Assembly (NCBI RefSeq): GCF_000367365.1
Contig: NZ_BARF01000034.1
Coordinates: forward strand, 124,001-188,000
Source: Streptomyces prunicolor NBRC 13075
Lineage (GTDB): Bacteria; Actinomycetota; Actinomycetes; Streptomycetales; Streptomycetaceae
Reading direction: 5' to 3'
DNA length: 64,000 nt
In this document: one piece after another, positions 24,356 through 33,607 of the stretch
Layout: the number at the start of each line of letters is the position of its first letter
Position numbering within the stretch: position 1 is the stretch's first letter
The notes under the pieces: generated by a model
Told to the model about the DNA's origin: nothing
Seen by the model: only the letters and a program-made list of their open reading frames with translations
Database searches by the model: none
Position numbers and translations under genes: made by a program

Positions 24356-27300
24356 TCACCGATGCCGGCCCGGACCGTTCAGCACTCCGGTGAAACCCGC
24401 AAGCAGGGAAGGGTTGTCGGAGAGCCATGCCTGCACATGGTTGGCCCCGATCGCTCCGCTCGGACCGGATTTGAAGTAGGCGTCCAGCTTGTCCAGCAGG
24501 GCGCCCACCGCGCGGCGGGCGAGCGGCTCGCGCACCCGGTCGAGGGCCTGGCCGGCGCGGTCCATCCACATCCGCGCGTCGTCGGACGCCGAGGGGGTGG
24601 GTGGGCCGAACGTCGCCACCGCCACCAGGCCGACCGCGGACATGGCCCTGCGGTCGAGCGGCGCCGTAGGGCTGTCCCAGACGCCGGCGAAGATCGTCCG
24701 CGCGTCCGAGAAGCGGCCGCCGTAGAACGCCAGTGTTCCGCGCAGGATGGCGGCCGCTGCCCGGAGGTCGTCCGCGCTCAGGTCGTCCGCGAGCCGGATC
24801 AGCTCCGAGAGCCGGTTCTCGGCCGCCTCGACCGCTCCCTGCGCCATGTCCAGGCACACGATCCTGAGCGCGGCGTACGCGTACTGACCGCGCGCGCCGA
24901 TGAAACGCAGGATGCGCGCCGCCTCGGTCCAGTGCGCGCGGGCGCGGTCGCGGAGGCCGGCGCTCTCCTCGGCGTCGCCCCAGAGCGTGAGGGTGCATGC
25001 CCTGGCGAAGTCGTCGCCGGAGGCGCGTGCCGCCGCGGCGGCGGCCTCGCCGTGGCCGCGGGCGCCGTCGATGTCGCCGATCTGGAGGCAGTACGTCGTC
25101 CAGTTCGTCAGGAGGATCGCCCGGTCCCAGTGGAACTCGGTGCCCGCGACGCCCTGTTCGGCCCGTACGAAGAGTTCCGCCACATCGTCCCGCCCGGTCA
25201 GCATGGCGTGGAGCGGCTCGTAACAGGGCCCCAGGACAGCGAGTTGGGGGTTCTTCGCCTGGCGCCAGGCCGTCTTGAACCGGTCGATGAAGTAGTCGCC
25301 CTCCGCGTAGCGGCCGACGACGTGGTTGAGCCAGACGAGCCATGCGAGGGCGTAGAAGAGTGCCCGCTCGTCGTCTTCGGTGGGCTCTTTCCCGTCCCCC
25401 GCGTCGTAGGAGAGCAAGGCGCGTTGGAGGCGGTCGATGCCTTCTTCCTCACGGCCGCTGATGATCCAGTAGCTGCCCCGCCGCGCTTCCAGGGACAGGG
25501 CCTGAGCTGTTCGCGACCGGGCCATCATCAGATCCGAGGCGGCCCTGATGTTGGCGGATTCCGCCGTGTGCCGTCTGATCAACTCCCCGTGTTCGCCAGG
25601 TGTGTTGACGTCGGTGCACTCGTGCACGAAACGCGACGCCCAGGCCATGAAGCGTTCCTCCGCCTCGGCGGCCCTGCCTTCGGTCCGGAGCCGGTCCAGC
25701 GCGTACTCGCGGACCGTCTCCAGCATCCGCAGCCGGCTTCCGTCGGGCGTCGAGACGGTGAACAGGAGGGATTTGTCGACGAGTTGGGCCAGCACTTGGA
25801 GGATATCGTGGCGGTCCACCCCGGGGCAGTCCGCCTCGGGAGGGAGGATCGCCGTCTCCGCGAACTCGACGGAACAGCCGCCGACATACAGGGCGAGTTC
25901 CGTCAACACCCGCTGCTCGGTGGTGTCCAGGAGTGCGTAGCTCCAGTCGAGGACGGCGCGCAGGGTGCGGTGCCGGGCGGGAGCGGTCCGCTTCCCCTTG
26001 GCCAGCAGGGCGAAGCGGTTGTCGAGGCGGAGTTCGATCTCGCGCACCGGCAGCAACCGCACGTGCGCGGCGGCGAGTTCGACCGCGAGGGGCAGTCCGT
26101 CCAGCCTGCGGCACAGCGAGCGGATGTCCTCCAGCGCCGGCTCGTCCGCGGTGAAGTCCGGGTCGATCATGACGGCGCGGGCGCTGAACAGTTCGGCTGC
26201 TTCGCCGTCGGGCATCGGCGCCAGGGGGTACAGCGTCTCGCCCGCGACGGCGAGCGGCGCTCGGTGGTCGCCAGGACGGCCAGCGCGGGGCACCGGCCGA
26301 GCAGGACCGCCACGAGCGGGGCGACCGTGTCGAGCAGGTGCTCACAGTTGTCGAGCACGAGGACCGCCCGCCGTCCGGCGAGGAACGAGGTGAGCCGGTG
26401 CACATAGTCGTGCGGGGGCTGGTCCGGCCGGACGGAGGTGTCGGAGAGGCCGAGCGCGGAGGCGACCACCGCGAGCACGTTCGCGTCGTCGGCCGGGGCC
26501 AGATCGACCCACCAGACGTTGCCTCGGGACGGCTGGACCAGCGCGCACACCTCCAGTGCCAGGCGGGTCTTGCCGACGCCTCCGGGTCCCAGCACGGTCA
26601 CCAGCCGCTCGCGGTCGACGACCTCGCACAGCGCGTTCAGCTCCTTGCGCCTGCCGACGAACGGTCCGAGCGATCCGTTCAGATTGCCTTCGCCGGATGC
26701 CGGCCGGACCTCCGTATACGGCGAAGCCGACCGGACCTCCGTACGCGGCGAAGCCGGCCGGTCGGACAGGGAGACCGACTCTTGGAGAGACCGGCCGTGC
26801 CTCTGGAGAGACGGACCGTGCCCTTGCCGGGAAAGGTCGTGCCCTTGGAGGGACGGACCGTGCCCTCGTAGAGCCAGGTCGTGCCCCTGGAGGAACGAAT
26901 CGTGCGCCCCCAGAGACAGATCGTGCCCCTGAAGGGACGGATCATGGCGGAGTATCGCGGCGTGCAAGGAGCGCAGTTCCTGTGAGGGAGCGGCGCCGAG
27001 CTCGCTCTTCAGGAGCCGGCGCCCCGTGTCGTAGACGTCCAGGGCTTCGGCGAACCGCCCGCAGCGGTAGAGCGCGAGCATGAGACGGGCCCGGGCCCGC
27101 TCGCGGAGCGGTGCGAGGGTCAGCAGGGCCTGCAGCTCGGGGATCAGCTCCTTCGCCCGACCGAGTTCGAGGCCGGCGGTGGCGGCGTCCTCCAGAGCGC
27201 CCAGCCGCAGATCCTCGAGGCGGGTCCGCTCGGTGTCGAAGCCCCGCCCCTCCAGGCCGTCCAGGGCGCGGCCACGCCACATCGACAGCCCCAGCCGCAG

Positions 27301-27687
27301 CTCGCTCTCGGCCTTCTCGTACTCCGCCGCCGCCAGGTGATCACGGCCTTCCCGGACCGCGGTCTCGAAGGCGGGCACATCGACCTCGTCCTCCGGTCCC
27401 AGGACGATCCGGTAGCCGCCGTGACCGAACAGCAGCCGAGCCTCCTCGCCCCGCGCCGCGAAAGCGGTACGCAGCTTCGCCATCTGGACCTGGAGCGCGC
27501 CGACCGGGTTCTTGGTCCCGCGGTCCTCCCACAGCTCTTCGACGAGGGTGTCGCGCTGCACGACCGCCCCGTGGGCGAGCAGCAGCCGTCCCACGATCGC
27601 CCGGGACACGGCGCCGGGAGGGACGACCGCGCCGTTGGCGGTCTCCAGCTCCAGGCGGCCGAGCAGTCGAAAGCGCATGACCGCCAT
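24356..27687 (-). pseudogene. AfsR/SARP-type NB-ARC regulator, interrupted by a frameshift
   Basis: Two overlapping frames together make one SARP regulator of about 1,100 aa. The first (27687 to about 26262, then out of frame to 26167) has the winged helix (MRFRLLGRLELETANG), BTAD domain, a 7-residue tandem repeat linker, and NB-ARC with Walker A GPGGVGKT and Walker B LVLDNCEHLL. The second (to 24356) resumes at PLAVAGETLYPLAPMPDGEAAELF and carries the ARC and TPR-like part. Around 26251-26270 the codons ACC ACC GAG CG run into CCG CTC GCC with one base missing; a typical protein would read ATTR-PLAV here. A real mutation or a sequencing error are both possible. ATG 27678 is an alternative start. 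Confidence 0.85.
26775..26942 (-). repeat. Eight 21-bp tandem repeats inside the SARP gene
   Basis: Units start at 26775, 26796, 26817, 26838, 26859, 26880, 26901 and 26922; the plus-strand consensus is roughly CGTGCCCCTGGAGRGACSGR plus a base. Each encodes a heptapeptide like HDxSLQG, forming a hydrophilic linker of about 56 residues between the BTAD and NB-ARC domains. The first unit is the most diverged. Confidence 0.85.
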
Positions 27688-27760
27688 CCTGCCGTGGCCG
27701 GCCGAAAGCCCCGTAGGGTCTGTCGGCGCGTCGCAAGTGACCTGTCCGACGTCCTTTGCC

Positions 27761-27867
27761 GTGAACCGGTCGACGTCCCTGTGTCGTGAACCAGTCAGCA
27801 CCCCTGTCTCGTGAACCAAGCGTCGTGAACCAAGTAGTCGGACGCCCCGTAGCCGTCTACGTTCACC
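27761..27867. promoter_or_regulatory. Cluster of GTGAACC repeats between the SARP pseudogene and the Dabb gene
   Basis: GTGAACC occurs at 27761, 27786, 27811 and 27825, with the complementary GTTCACC at 27861. The first three are spaced exactly 25 bp apart. They sit in the 207-bp divergent promoter region. Direct heptamer repeats are the known binding mode of SARP regulators, but those are usually spaced 11 or 22 bp, so the link is uncertain. Confidence 0.45.
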
Positions 27868-27894
27868 GCCTTCGACGGGGCACCAGGAGCGGAA

Positions 27895-28191
27895 ATGATC
27901 CGGAACATCGTCCTCTTCAAGCTCAATGACGGTCTCACGCGCGTTTCTCCCGCGGTGACGGAGGGATTCGAGCTCGTGAAGAACCTCGACCGGGAGATCC
28001 CGGAGATCCGGCAGTGGGAAGTCGGGTGGCATGTCTTCGACGAGACGCCCGCCTCCTACGACTTCGCCCTGAACAGCCTCTTCGACGACACCGCCGCCTT
28101 CCAGCGGTATTTCAACCACCCCGCGCACCTGGCCGCCATCGCCCACTGGATGCACCACGCTTCGTGGGTGGTCGTCGACATGCACGTCTAG
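27895..28191 (+). CDS. Dabb (stress-responsive A/B barrel) domain protein
   Basis: A 98-aa protein filled by one Dabb ferredoxin-like domain: the start MIRNIVLFKLND, WEVGWHVFDETPASYDFALNSLFDD by position, and the end HPAHLAAIAHWMHHASWVVVDMHV with the typical HPxH. AGGAGCGG precedes the ATG. Such proteins dimerise; some act as cyclases or isomerases, but most have no known reaction. An SDR gene follows 123 bp later on the same strand. Confidence 0.9.
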   Translation: MIRNIVLFKLNDGLTRVSPAVTEGFELVKNLDREIPEIRQWEVGWHVFDETPASYDFALNSLFDDTAAFQRYFNHPAHLAAIAHWMHHASWVVVDMHV

Positions 28192-28314
28192 GGACTCGCC
28201 CTATCTGGAGGCTCGGGTGTCGGCCGAGGTGGCGGGCCGAACGCCCTGCCGCCAGGCTGACGGCAGACGTACCGACAGGCAGAACGGACAGACGCACAAG
28301 GGGACTGGTTCGAC

Positions 28315-29109
28315 ATGCAGATCGATCTGACGGGACGCACCGCCCTGGTGACGGGCTCGACGCAGGGCATCGGCGCCGCGATCGCCGCCGGACTCGCGCG
28401 CTCCGGCGCCCGTGTGGGGGTGAACGGCCGGAACGAACAGCGGGTCGCGGAGGGGGTTGCGCGGCTGGCGACAGAGGTACCCGACGGGGACTTCGTTCCG
28501 GTGGCCGCCGACGTGGCGAACGAGGAAGGCGCACAGCGCGTCCTGGAGGCGCTGCCGGAGGTGGACATCCTGGTCAACAACCTGGGCATCTTCGGCTCCG
28601 CCGACCCGCTGGAGATCAGCGACGAGGAGTGGCGGCGCTACTTCGAGGTGAACGTGCTGGCCGCGGTACGGCTGACCCGTCTGTACCTGCCGGCCATGAC
28701 GGAGCGCGGCTGGGGCCGGATCCTGAACATCGCCAGCGACTCGGCGGTCGTCATCCCGGCCGAGATGATCCACTACGGCATGTCCAAGACCGCGCTCCTC
28801 GCCGTCGGCCGCGGCTTCGCGAAGCAGGCGGCGGGCACGGGGGTGACGGTCAACTCGGTCATCGCCGGCCCGACCCACACCGGCGGCGTCGAGGACTTCG
28901 TCTACGAGCTCGTCGACCGCGACCTGCCCTGGGAGGAGGCCCAGCGCGAGTTCATGCGCAAGCACCGGCCGCAGTCCCTCCTGCAACGGCTGATCGAGCC
29001 CGAGGAGATCGCCCACATGGTGGTCTACCTCAGCTCCGACCAGGCCTCGGCCACCACCGGCGGAGCCCTGCGCGTCGACGGTGGATACATCGACTCGATC
29101 CTGCCCTGA
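28315..29109 (+). CDS. SDR family oxidoreductase
   Basis: A 264-aa classical short-chain dehydrogenase. It has the cofactor motif TGSTQGIGAA (residues about 14-23), NNLGI in place of the common NNAG, the catalytic Ser in IASDSAVV and the Tyr/Lys pair in HYGMSKTA. The end VDGGYIDSIL is typical. Lid residues (EDFVYELVDRDLPWEEAQREFMRKHRP by position) are unusually charged and long. Substrate unknown; the neighbouring Dabb gene may belong to the same small pathway. Confidence 0.9.
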   Translation: MQIDLTGRTALVTGSTQGIGAAIAAGLARSGARVGVNGRNEQRVAEGVARLATEVPDGDFVPVAADVANEEGAQRVLEALPEVDILVNNLGIFGSADPLEISDEEWRRYFEVNVLAAVRLTRLYLPAMTERGWGRILNIASDSAVVIPAEMIHYGMSKTALLAVGRGFAKQAAGTGVTVNSVIAGPTHTGGVEDFVYELVDRDLPWEEAQREFMRKHRPQSLLQRLIEPEEIAHMVVYLSSDQASATTGGALRVDGGYIDSILP

Positions 29110-29163
29110 CGCCCTCAACTCATAGTCGCCGCACGCACTTCACCGCCCAGAACTATGGTGTCC

Positions 29164-29174
29164 CACCACATGTG
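29164..29174. promoter_or_regulatory. CACCACATGTG motif before the MHS transporter gene
   Basis: This 11-mer differs by one base from the motif before the 3-hydroxybutyrate dehydrogenase gene (33582-33592). It is 72 bp before the transporter ATG. A shared operator for the PucR-type regulator between the two genes is inferred. Confidence 0.3.
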
Positions 29175-29245
29175 CCACTGACGTGCCCCTTCCTACCGTG
29201 TGCCATCACGTACCCGTCCCCACGGCACACAAGGAAGTGGCGCAC

Positions 29246-30673
29246 ATGGCCTCAGCACCCACCGCTCCCCCACCCCCCGCCAACCTCAAACGAATCGTCG
29301 CCGCCAGCCTCATCGGCACCACCATCGAGTGGTACGACTTCTTCCTCTACGGCTCCGCGGCCGCGCTCGTCTTCAACAAGCTGTTCTTCCCGGACTCCGA
29401 CCCGCTCGTCGGCACCCTGCTCTCCTTCCTGACCTACGCCGTGGGTTTCGCGGCCCGCCCGCTCGGCGCCCTCGTCTTCGGGCACTACGGCGACCGGCTC
29501 GGCCGCAAGAAGCTGCTGGTGCTGAGCCTGCTGCTGATGGGCGGGGCGACCTTCGCGATCGGGCTGCTGCCGACCCACGCGACCGTGGGAGCGGCGGCGC
29601 CGGTCCTGCTCACCGCGCTGCGTCTGGTGCAGGGCTTCGCCCTCGGCGGCGAGTGGGGCGGAGCCGTCCTGCTCGTCTCGGAGCACGGGGACGCACGCCG
29701 CCGCGGCTTCTGGGCGTCGTGGCCCCAAACAGGCGCGCCCGCGGGGCAGTTGCTCGCGACGGGAGTGCTGTCCCTGCTCACCGCCGTCCTGTCGGACGAG
29801 GCCTTCGGCAGCTGGGGCTGGCGCATCCCGTTCCTGCTCTCCGGTGTCCTGGTCGCCGTCGGTTTGTGGATTCGTCTGTCTGTCGATGAATCCCCTGTGT
29901 TCCAGGAGGCGTTGGCCCAGGCGGAGGCACGCAAAGCCGCCGCCCGGGCAACGTCCCGCAGTACCGCCCCCGAGCAACTCCCGCTCTTCTCCGTACTGCG
30001 CCACCACTGGCGCGACATCCTCGTCGCGATGGGCGCCCGCATGGCGGAGAACATCAGCTACTACGTGATCACCGCCTTCATCCTCGTCTACGCCACCACC
30101 TCGGCCGGTGTCTCCCGGCAGACGGCACTGAACTCCGTACTCATCGCCTCCGCCGTGCACTTCGCCGTCATCCCGGCCTGGGGCGCGCTGTCGGACCGGA
30201 TCGGACGCCGACCCGTGTATCTGCTGGGTGCGGTGGGGATCGGGCTGTGGATGTTCCCGTTCTTCTCGCTGATCGACACCGGCGGCTTCGGCAACCTGGT
30301 CCTCGCCGTGACCGTCGGCCTGGTCCTGCACGGCGCGATGTACGCACCCCAGGCCGCCTTCTTCGCCGAGATGTTCGCGACCCGGATGCGCTACTCCGGC
30401 GCTTCCATCGGCGCCCAGTTCGCCTCGGTCGCGGCGGGTGCCCCGGCCCCGCTGATCGCCACCGCGCTGCTCGCCGACTACGACAGCTCGACCCCGATCG
30501 CCCTGTATGTGATCGCGGCGGTGGTCCTGACCCTGATCGCGGTGGGCGTGGCCAAGGAGACCCGGCACCGCGATCTGACCGAGATCGAGTCCACCACCGG
30601 CGACCGGCCCGCGACCGCTCCTGCGACAGGCACAGCGAGTGCGACGGACGCCGCAGACGCCCGCACCGCCTGA
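29246..30673 (+). CDS. MFS transporter, metabolite:H+ symporter (MHS) family
   Basis: A 475-aa, 12-helix symporter. The MHS pattern is clear: ASLIGTTIEWYDFFLYGSAAALVF, then HYGDRLGRKKLLV (motif A), RLVQGFALGGEWGGAVLL and RRGFWASWPQTGAPAG. Members import organic acids such as shikimate, alpha-ketoglutarate or hydroxybutyrate. ATG 29246 follows AAGGAAGTGG. It is convergent with a PucR/GAF regulator and near a 3-hydroxybutyrate dehydrogenase, so 3-hydroxybutyrate or a related acid is the best guess for its cargo. Confidence 0.88.
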   Translation: MASAPTAPPPPANLKRIVAASLIGTTIEWYDFFLYGSAAALVFNKLFFPDSDPLVGTLLSFLTYAVGFAARPLGALVFGHYGDRLGRKKLLVLSLLLMGGATFAIGLLPTHATVGAAAPVLLTALRLVQGFALGGEWGGAVLLVSEHGDARRRGFWASWPQTGAPAGQLLATGVLSLLTAVLSDEAFGSWGWRIPFLLSGVLVAVGLWIRLSVDESPVFQEALAQAEARKAAARATSRSTAPEQLPLFSVLRHHWRDILVAMGARMAENISYYVITAFILVYATTSAGVSRQTALNSVLIASAVHFAVIPAWGALSDRIGRRPVYLLGAVGIGLWMFPFFSLIDTGGFGNLVLAVTVGLVLHGAMYAPQAAFFAEMFATRMRYSGASIGAQFASVAAGAPAPLIATALLADYDSSTPIALYVIAAVVLTLIAVGVAKETRHRDLTEIESTTGDRPATAPATGTASATDAADARTA

Positions 30674-30691
30674 TCACCATGCGCCGCACCG

Positions 30692-30720
30692 ACCCTCGTA
30701 CGCCCCGCGCCTACGAGGGT
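30692..30720. terminator. Bidirectional terminator between the MHS transporter and PucR-type genes
   Basis: ACCCTCGTA (30692-30700) and TACGAGGGT (30712-30720) form a perfect 9-bp stem with an 11-base loop in the 46-bp gap between two convergent genes. Confidence 0.7.
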
Positions 30721-32690
30721 CACGGCTGCACCGGCCCCGCCAACCGCCTGAGTCTCAGGGCGAGTTGGATCTCCAGAACGCGCCCCGGTTCCTGCCAGTC
30801 CGCACCGAGCAGCCGGCCCACCCGCTCCAGCCGTTGGGCGACGGTGTTGACGTGGACGTGCAGGTCGTCCTTCGTCCGAGCCGGGCTCATGGCACACGCG
30901 AAGTAGGCGTCCAGCGTGCGCAACAGATCCGTACCGCGCCGTTCGTCGTACCGCACGAGCTGCCCGATGGTCCGCTCGACGAAGCCTCCGATGTCCCGGT
31001 CCCCGGCGAGGAGCAGTCCGAGGAAGCCGAAGTCCTCGGTGGCGGCACCGTCTCCGGTACGGCCCAACAGCCGCAGGGCGTCGAGGCAGCGGCGCCCTTC
31101 CTCGTAGGCGGCGACCACGGCATCGGGCCGGGCGGCGGGTTTCTCGACGGGTGCGGAGGCGCCGACGGTGACCGCTTCATGGACCGCCGATCCCAGTTGG
31201 GTGGCGGTGCGCCGGGCCAGGTCCGTGGCGGTGTCGCCGGGGTCCAGGGGCAGCAGCAGAACCGTGCCGCCGTCGCGGGCGGCGGCCAGGCCGTGCCGGG
31301 TTCCGGCGAGGTGGGAGGCGGCGGACCACAGGCGTCGGCGGGCGGCGGCCGCCTGGTCGGCGTCGGCTGCGGTGCCGTCGAGCCGGGCGGCGAGGACGAC
31401 ATGGGTGGCGTCCAGGTCGGCGTCCAGCCTGGACGCACGCTCCCGCAGCAGGCGCGGGTCGCGGTCGCGGGCGTCGAGCAGGTCGTCCAACAGCTCGCCG
31501 CGCACGCGCTGTTCGGCCTCGGCGGCGGACCGTCGGGCGAGCAGCAGCAGAGAGGTGACCATGGCGGCGCGCTCCAGGGTGCGCTGGTCGACGGGGTCGA
31601 GGCCGGGGTGTCCGCGCAGCACGAGCGCACCGAGCAGTTCGCCGCCCGCGGCCACGCCGGCGATCCAGTCGTCCCGGTGCCGCACCGCGTGCCCTTCGAC
31701 GCGGGACGCTTCCAACGCCTTCGCGGGCGCGGCGTCGATCTCGGTGAACTCGACGACTCCGTCGAGGACTTGGGAGACCGCGGCGGCGACGTCATGTACT
31801 CCACCGCCGCGCAGGACGAGTTCGGCGAGCCGGTCGTGGATGTCCGACGCACGCTCGATGACTCCACTGCGGTCCTGGATGATCTCGTTGGCGCGCTCCA
31901 GCCCCGCGAGGGCCGCGCGGGTCTCGGTGAGCAGGTTCGCGGTGTCGATGGCGGCCGCGGCGAGCGCGGCGAAGGAGCCGAGCAGCGCGATCTGCTCCCG
32001 CTCGAAGACCCGCGCCCGCCGGTCCGCCGCGAACAGCACCCCGATCACCCGGTGCCCGAGCATCAACGGCACCCCGAGGATCGCCACCAGCCCTTCGTCC
32101 CGTACCCCGGAGTCGATGGTGAGGGTGTGCTGAAAGCGATCGTCCTTGAAGTAGTCGTCGGTGACATACGGCCGTGCCGTCTGGGCCACGAGTCCGCCGA
32201 GCCCCTCCCCCATGCCCAGCCGCAACTGCTGGAAGCGGGCCGCGACCGACCCCTCGGTCACCCGCATGTAAGTGTCGCCCCTGGCCGGGTCGTTGAGGCT
32301 GAGGTAGGCGATGTCGGTGCCGAGCAGCGACCTGGCGCGCTGGACGATCGCCTGCAGTACGGCGTCCAGGTCGCGCAGTCCGGCGAGGTCGTGGGCCGTC
32401 TCGAAGAGCGCGGACAGCTCGGCCTCGCGCCGTCGGCGTCCCTCCAGCTCCGCACGTACGCGCAGCGCGAGCACCTTGGCGTGTTCGAGCCCTGCGATCG
32501 CCTCGGCCGGTCTTCCGTCGGCGCGGGCTAGCAGCACCGGCTGCTCGTAGGCGTCGGCTGAGGCGCCCCGGGCCAGCAGTTCGAGGAACGGTGCCTCGGC
32601 ACTGCTCTGTTGCGCTGCGGCACCGGTGACGGCGGCGGAACGCTCGGCGGACTGCATCTGATCGCTGGACATGCTCACAGGATTCCCCAT
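30720..32690 (-). CDS. GAF-domain PucR/CdaR-family transcriptional regulator
   Basis: A 656-aa sensor-regulator. After about 80 helical residues comes a GAF domain (residues about 85-250, with LGTDIAYLSLNDP and GEGLGGLVAQTARPYVTDDYF by position), a linker, a GGDEF-like/CdaR middle part, and a C-terminal PucR helix-turn-helix (DDLHVHVNTVAQRLERVGRLLG by position). The GAF part should bind a small ligand. It lies 59 bp downstream of the dehydrogenase gene on the same strand and convergent with the transporter, so it probably controls these. ATG 32672 is an alternative start. Confidence 0.88.
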   Translation of the reverse strand: MGNPVSMSSDQMQSAERSAAVTGAAAQQSSAEAPFLELLARGASADAYEQPVLLARADGRPAEAIAGLEHAKVLALRVRAELEGRRRREAELSALFETAHDLAGLRDLDAVLQAIVQRARSLLGTDIAYLSLNDPARGDTYMRVTEGSVAARFQQLRLGMGEGLGGLVAQTARPYVTDDYFKDDRFQHTLTIDSGVRDEGLVAILGVPLMLGHRVIGVLFAADRRARVFEREQIALLGSFAALAAAAIDTANLLTETRAALAGLERANEIIQDRSGVIERASDIHDRLAELVLRGGGVHDVAAAVSQVLDGVVEFTEIDAAPAKALEASRVEGHAVRHRDDWIAGVAAGGELLGALVLRGHPGLDPVDQRTLERAAMVTSLLLLARRSAAEAEQRVRGELLDDLLDARDRDPRLLRERASRLDADLDATHVVLAARLDGTAADADQAAAARRRLWSAASHLAGTRHGLAAARDGGTVLLLPLDPGDTATDLARRTATQLGSAVHEAVTVGASAPVEKPAARPDAVVAAYEEGRRCLDALRLLGRTGDGAATEDFGFLGLLLAGDRDIGGFVERTIGQLVRYDERRGTDLLRTLDAYFACAMSPARTKDDLHVHVNTVAQRLERVGRLLGADWQEPGRVLEIQLALRLRRLAGPVQP

Positions 32691-32749
32691 CGCCGGGCCG
32701 GCCGGTCAGGCCTGTGGATAACTCGCGAATCGCCCGCACACCAGGTGCT

Positions 32750-33553
32750 TCAGTGCGCGGTCCATCCGCCGTCCAGCACCAGCGAGGTGCCGGTGACGAA
32801 GGACGCGTGCGGGCCGCACAGATAGGCCACGGCCTCGGCGACCTCCTCCGGTTCGATGAGCCGTTTGACCGCGCTGTCCTGCAGGAGCACCTCGGTCAGC
32901 ACACGCTCCTCGGGGATGCCGTGCGCCTGTGCCTGGTCGGTGAGCTGTCGCTCGACCAAGGGGGTGCGCACATAGGCGGGGTTCACACAGTTCGAGGTGA
33001 CGCCATGGGGTGCGCCTTCGAGGGCGGCGGTCTTGGAGAGTCCCTCCAGACCGTGTTTGGCGGCCACATAGGCGGACTTGAAGGCGGAGGCACGCAGCCC
33101 ATGGACGGAGGACACATTGACGATCCGTCCCCAGCCCTGCCCGTACATGTGGGGCAGGGCGCCGCGGATGAGCCGGAAGGGCGCCTCCAGCATCACGGTG
33201 AGCACCGTGTGGAAGACGTCGGGCGGGAACTCCTCGATGGGGCGCACCAGTTGCAGCCCGGCGTTGTTGACCAGGATGTCCGTGCCGGCGGCGGCGTGCT
33301 CGGCGGCGTCCAGGTCGGTGAGGTCGAGCACCTGCGGCTCGACGGTGCCCGCGAGGTCCTGCGCCCGGTCGGCGAGCGCCGCCAGTCCCGGGGCGTCCAG
33401 GTCGACCGCTCTGACCTTGGCCCCGGCGGCCGCCAGCCGCAATGTGCAGGCACGGCCGATACCGCCGGCGGCACCGGTGACGAGGGCGGTACGGCCGCCC
33501 AGGTCGAGGAGAGGAGCGGCGTGGGGCCCCTGGAGGGCGCTGGGCACGGTCAT
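32750..33553 (-). CDS. 3-hydroxybutyrate dehydrogenase (SDR family)
   Basis: A 267-aa SDR that matches the BdhA pattern: GAAGGIGRAC, NNAGLQLVRPIEEFP, MLEAPFRLIRGALPHMY, the catalytic SSVHGLRAS with Tyr/Lys in YVAAKHG, then CVNPAYVRTPLVERQ and LLQDSAVKRLIEPEEVA. It would oxidise (R)-3-hydroxybutyrate to acetoacetate with NAD+, supporting use of polyhydroxybutyrate breakdown products. It is the first gene of the minus-strand unit with the PucR-type regulator. Confidence 0.88.
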   Translation of the reverse strand: MTVPSALQGPHAAPLLDLGGRTALVTGAAGGIGRACTLRLAAAGAKVRAVDLDAPGLAALADRAQDLAGTVEPQVLDLTDLDAAEHAAAGTDILVNNAGLQLVRPIEEFPPDVFHTVLTVMLEAPFRLIRGALPHMYGQGWGRIVNVSSVHGLRASAFKSAYVAAKHGLEGLSKTAALEGAPHGVTSNCVNPAYVRTPLVERQLTDQAQAHGIPEERVLTEVLLQDSAVKRLIEPEEVAEAVAYLCGPHASFVTGTSLVLDGGWTAH

Positions 33554-33581
33554 GTGGCGAGCCTAGACAGCGCCCCCGCCT

Positions 33582-33592
33582 CACCACATATG
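33582..33592. promoter_or_regulatory. CACCACATATG motif before the 3-hydroxybutyrate dehydrogenase gene
   Basis: The motif lies 29-39 bp upstream of the dehydrogenase start on the other strand. A second CACATA occurs at 33600-33605. It matches 10 of 11 bases of the motif before the MHS transporter gene. Confidence 0.3.
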
Positions 33593-33607
33593 GGTTGAGC
33601 ACATACT

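Noticed and set aside
23996..26407. Open frame of 803 codons antisense to the SARP pseudogene
   Set aside because: Its sequence is an Arg/Gly/Val-rich shadow of the regulator's coding frame and starts inside an intergenic hairpin region.
26775..26942. CRISPR array
   Set aside because: The 21-bp units are contiguous with no spacers and encode an in-frame heptapeptide.
27761..27867. PhoP box (GTTCACC direct repeats)
   Set aside because: On the relevant strand the core reads GGTTCAC and the spacing is 25, 25 and 14 bp, not the 11 bp of PhoP direct repeats.
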